Shown: positions 63,501 to 64,000 of the stretch, piece by piece
Numbering within the stretch: position 1 is the stretch's first letter
Layout: the number at the start of each line of letters is the position of its first letter
Assembly (NCBI GenBank): GCA_045837725.1
Contig: JBEWZL010000136.1
Location: forward strand, 124,001 to 188,000
DNA length: 64,000 bases
Origin: Vermamoeba vermiformis
Lineage: Eukaryota > Tubulinea > Echinamoebida
Direction: 5' to 3'
Translations under genes and position numbers: made by a program
Notes under the pieces: model-generated
What the model saw: the letters and a program-made list of their open reading frames with translations, nothing else
Told to the model about the DNA's origin: nothing
Database searches by the model: none

Positions 63501-63778
63501 GACTTTTTGGTAAGCAAGAAGCGACTTTCCAGAAACCTCTGCTTCGATCAGAATTTTGGCACTTTTTTCGGAAAACTTCAAGACTTTTCGTGCCCAATCA
63601 GCCACTTCTTCCCTTGTCCATGTTGCGTCTGGCTCAGTCACCTTATTTGTGCCTGAGCTCAAATTATTAATCAGTCAATATTTGCAGTTCGATTAAATCG
63701 GAAATGAAATAAAAATTAACACCTTTGGCAATTAATTAAAATCGATCAATTACCGGTAATTTGGTCATTTTTCTCCAT
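60524..63778 (-). CDS. SAM-domain + P-loop NTPase protein of the Crinkler/RHS kind
   Basis: Ten exons: 63754-63778, 63380-63652, 63219-63248, 62332-63173, 62194-62286, 61670-62148, 61471-61609, 61202-61426, 60947-61156 and 60524-60898; about 896 aa, frame intact. Residues 18-85 look like a SAM domain (WTREEVADWARKVLKFSEKS, ISKSALQTLWAEI). A large NTPase module follows, with Walker A SPGFGKTRLALEWA and Walker B PITLLNIDECQ. Then a helical region contains SKPASSVLPADSRKI and GIPRAIEFLFTAM. The C-terminus is a strongly basic tail with repeated Lys/Gln runs (a nuclear signal). Architecture and motif order resemble Crinkler/RHS-like NTPases found in amoebae, fungi and oomycetes. An intact host gene; its role is unknown. 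Confidence 0.8.
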
Positions 63779-64000
63779 GTTTATAGTTTCTCGTTTAACT
63801 CTGCTTGAATTGCTATTTCAATTTTGTTAAATTAGTTCACTATCCTTTAAATAGGTTCGCTTAGCTTACTACTAACTGTGTTGCGTCCTATGCAAGTTGT
63901 TGCTAGGACCTAAGTTGTTGCTTTTGTTGCAAAACCGCGTTACACTTGTGGTCGTGGTTAATGGAATTAAATAAAAGCAGATCGTTCACAAAATCGGTTT

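Overview
This window is nuclear DNA from a compact, intron-rich eukaryotic genome. Coding density is high, nearly all introns are short (about 40-180 nt, GT-AG), and intergenic gaps are mostly 0.2-0.6 kb. Conserved genes (ARP3, SF3B1, ZC3H15, a LIM protein, a TNFAIP8-like protein) place it among eukaryotes with an Arp2/3 actin system. Tandem hybrid histidine kinases, tandem seven-helix receptors and a SAM-Crinkler-type NTPase fit a free-living amoeboid protist. Amoebozoa of the protosteloid/variosean kind is my best guess, but this is an inference from gene content only.

Layout. 1-24.4 kb: eight head-to-tail hybrid histidine kinase genes on the minus strand (the first cut by the window edge). 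All share an N-terminal multi-pass membrane module with two signature motifs that I cannot assign to a named sensor domain. Their 3' ends and DHp exons are nearly identical in patches, which suggests gene conversion. The array is interrupted at 4.46-9.0 kb by a MITE-like element whose target duplication overlaps the start codon of kinase 2, an F-box gene, and a secreted repeat/C1q-like protein gene. 24.9-31.0 kb: ARP3 and SF3B1, divergently transcribed from a 236-bp gap. 31.6-38.5 kb: a second secreted repeat protein, an aldo/keto reductase, an unrecognised Ser/Pro-rich protein, a HEAT-like gene and a glutaredoxin-like gene. 38.6-44.1 kb (minus): an F-box protein, a double-LIM protein, a secreted Cys-rich protein and ZC3H15. 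44.5-50.5 kb (plus): a PH + TNFAIP8-like protein, a Gfo/Idh/MocA oxidoreductase and a propeller-like protein. 50.6-57.2 kb (minus): three tandem genes with a signal peptide, a PA-like ectodomain and seven predicted helices, followed by a decayed fourth copy. 59.1-59.7 kb: an ABCC-type transporter relic. 60.5-63.8 kb: a SAM + P-loop NTPase gene of the Crinkler/RHS kind.

Two sequence-level signals cut across genes. First, a perfect 12-bp palindrome TGACACGTGTCA occurs nine times, in introns, gaps and one exon. Second, a 15-bp element sits 55-57 bp before the start codon of both secreted repeat-protein genes, on opposite strands 25 kb apart.

Much of the window is sensing: eight phosphorelay kinases and three receptor-like proteins, each set grown by tandem duplication. 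Exon boundaries were worked out by eye from reading frame, splice sites and paralogue comparison, so individual boundaries may be off by a few bases.
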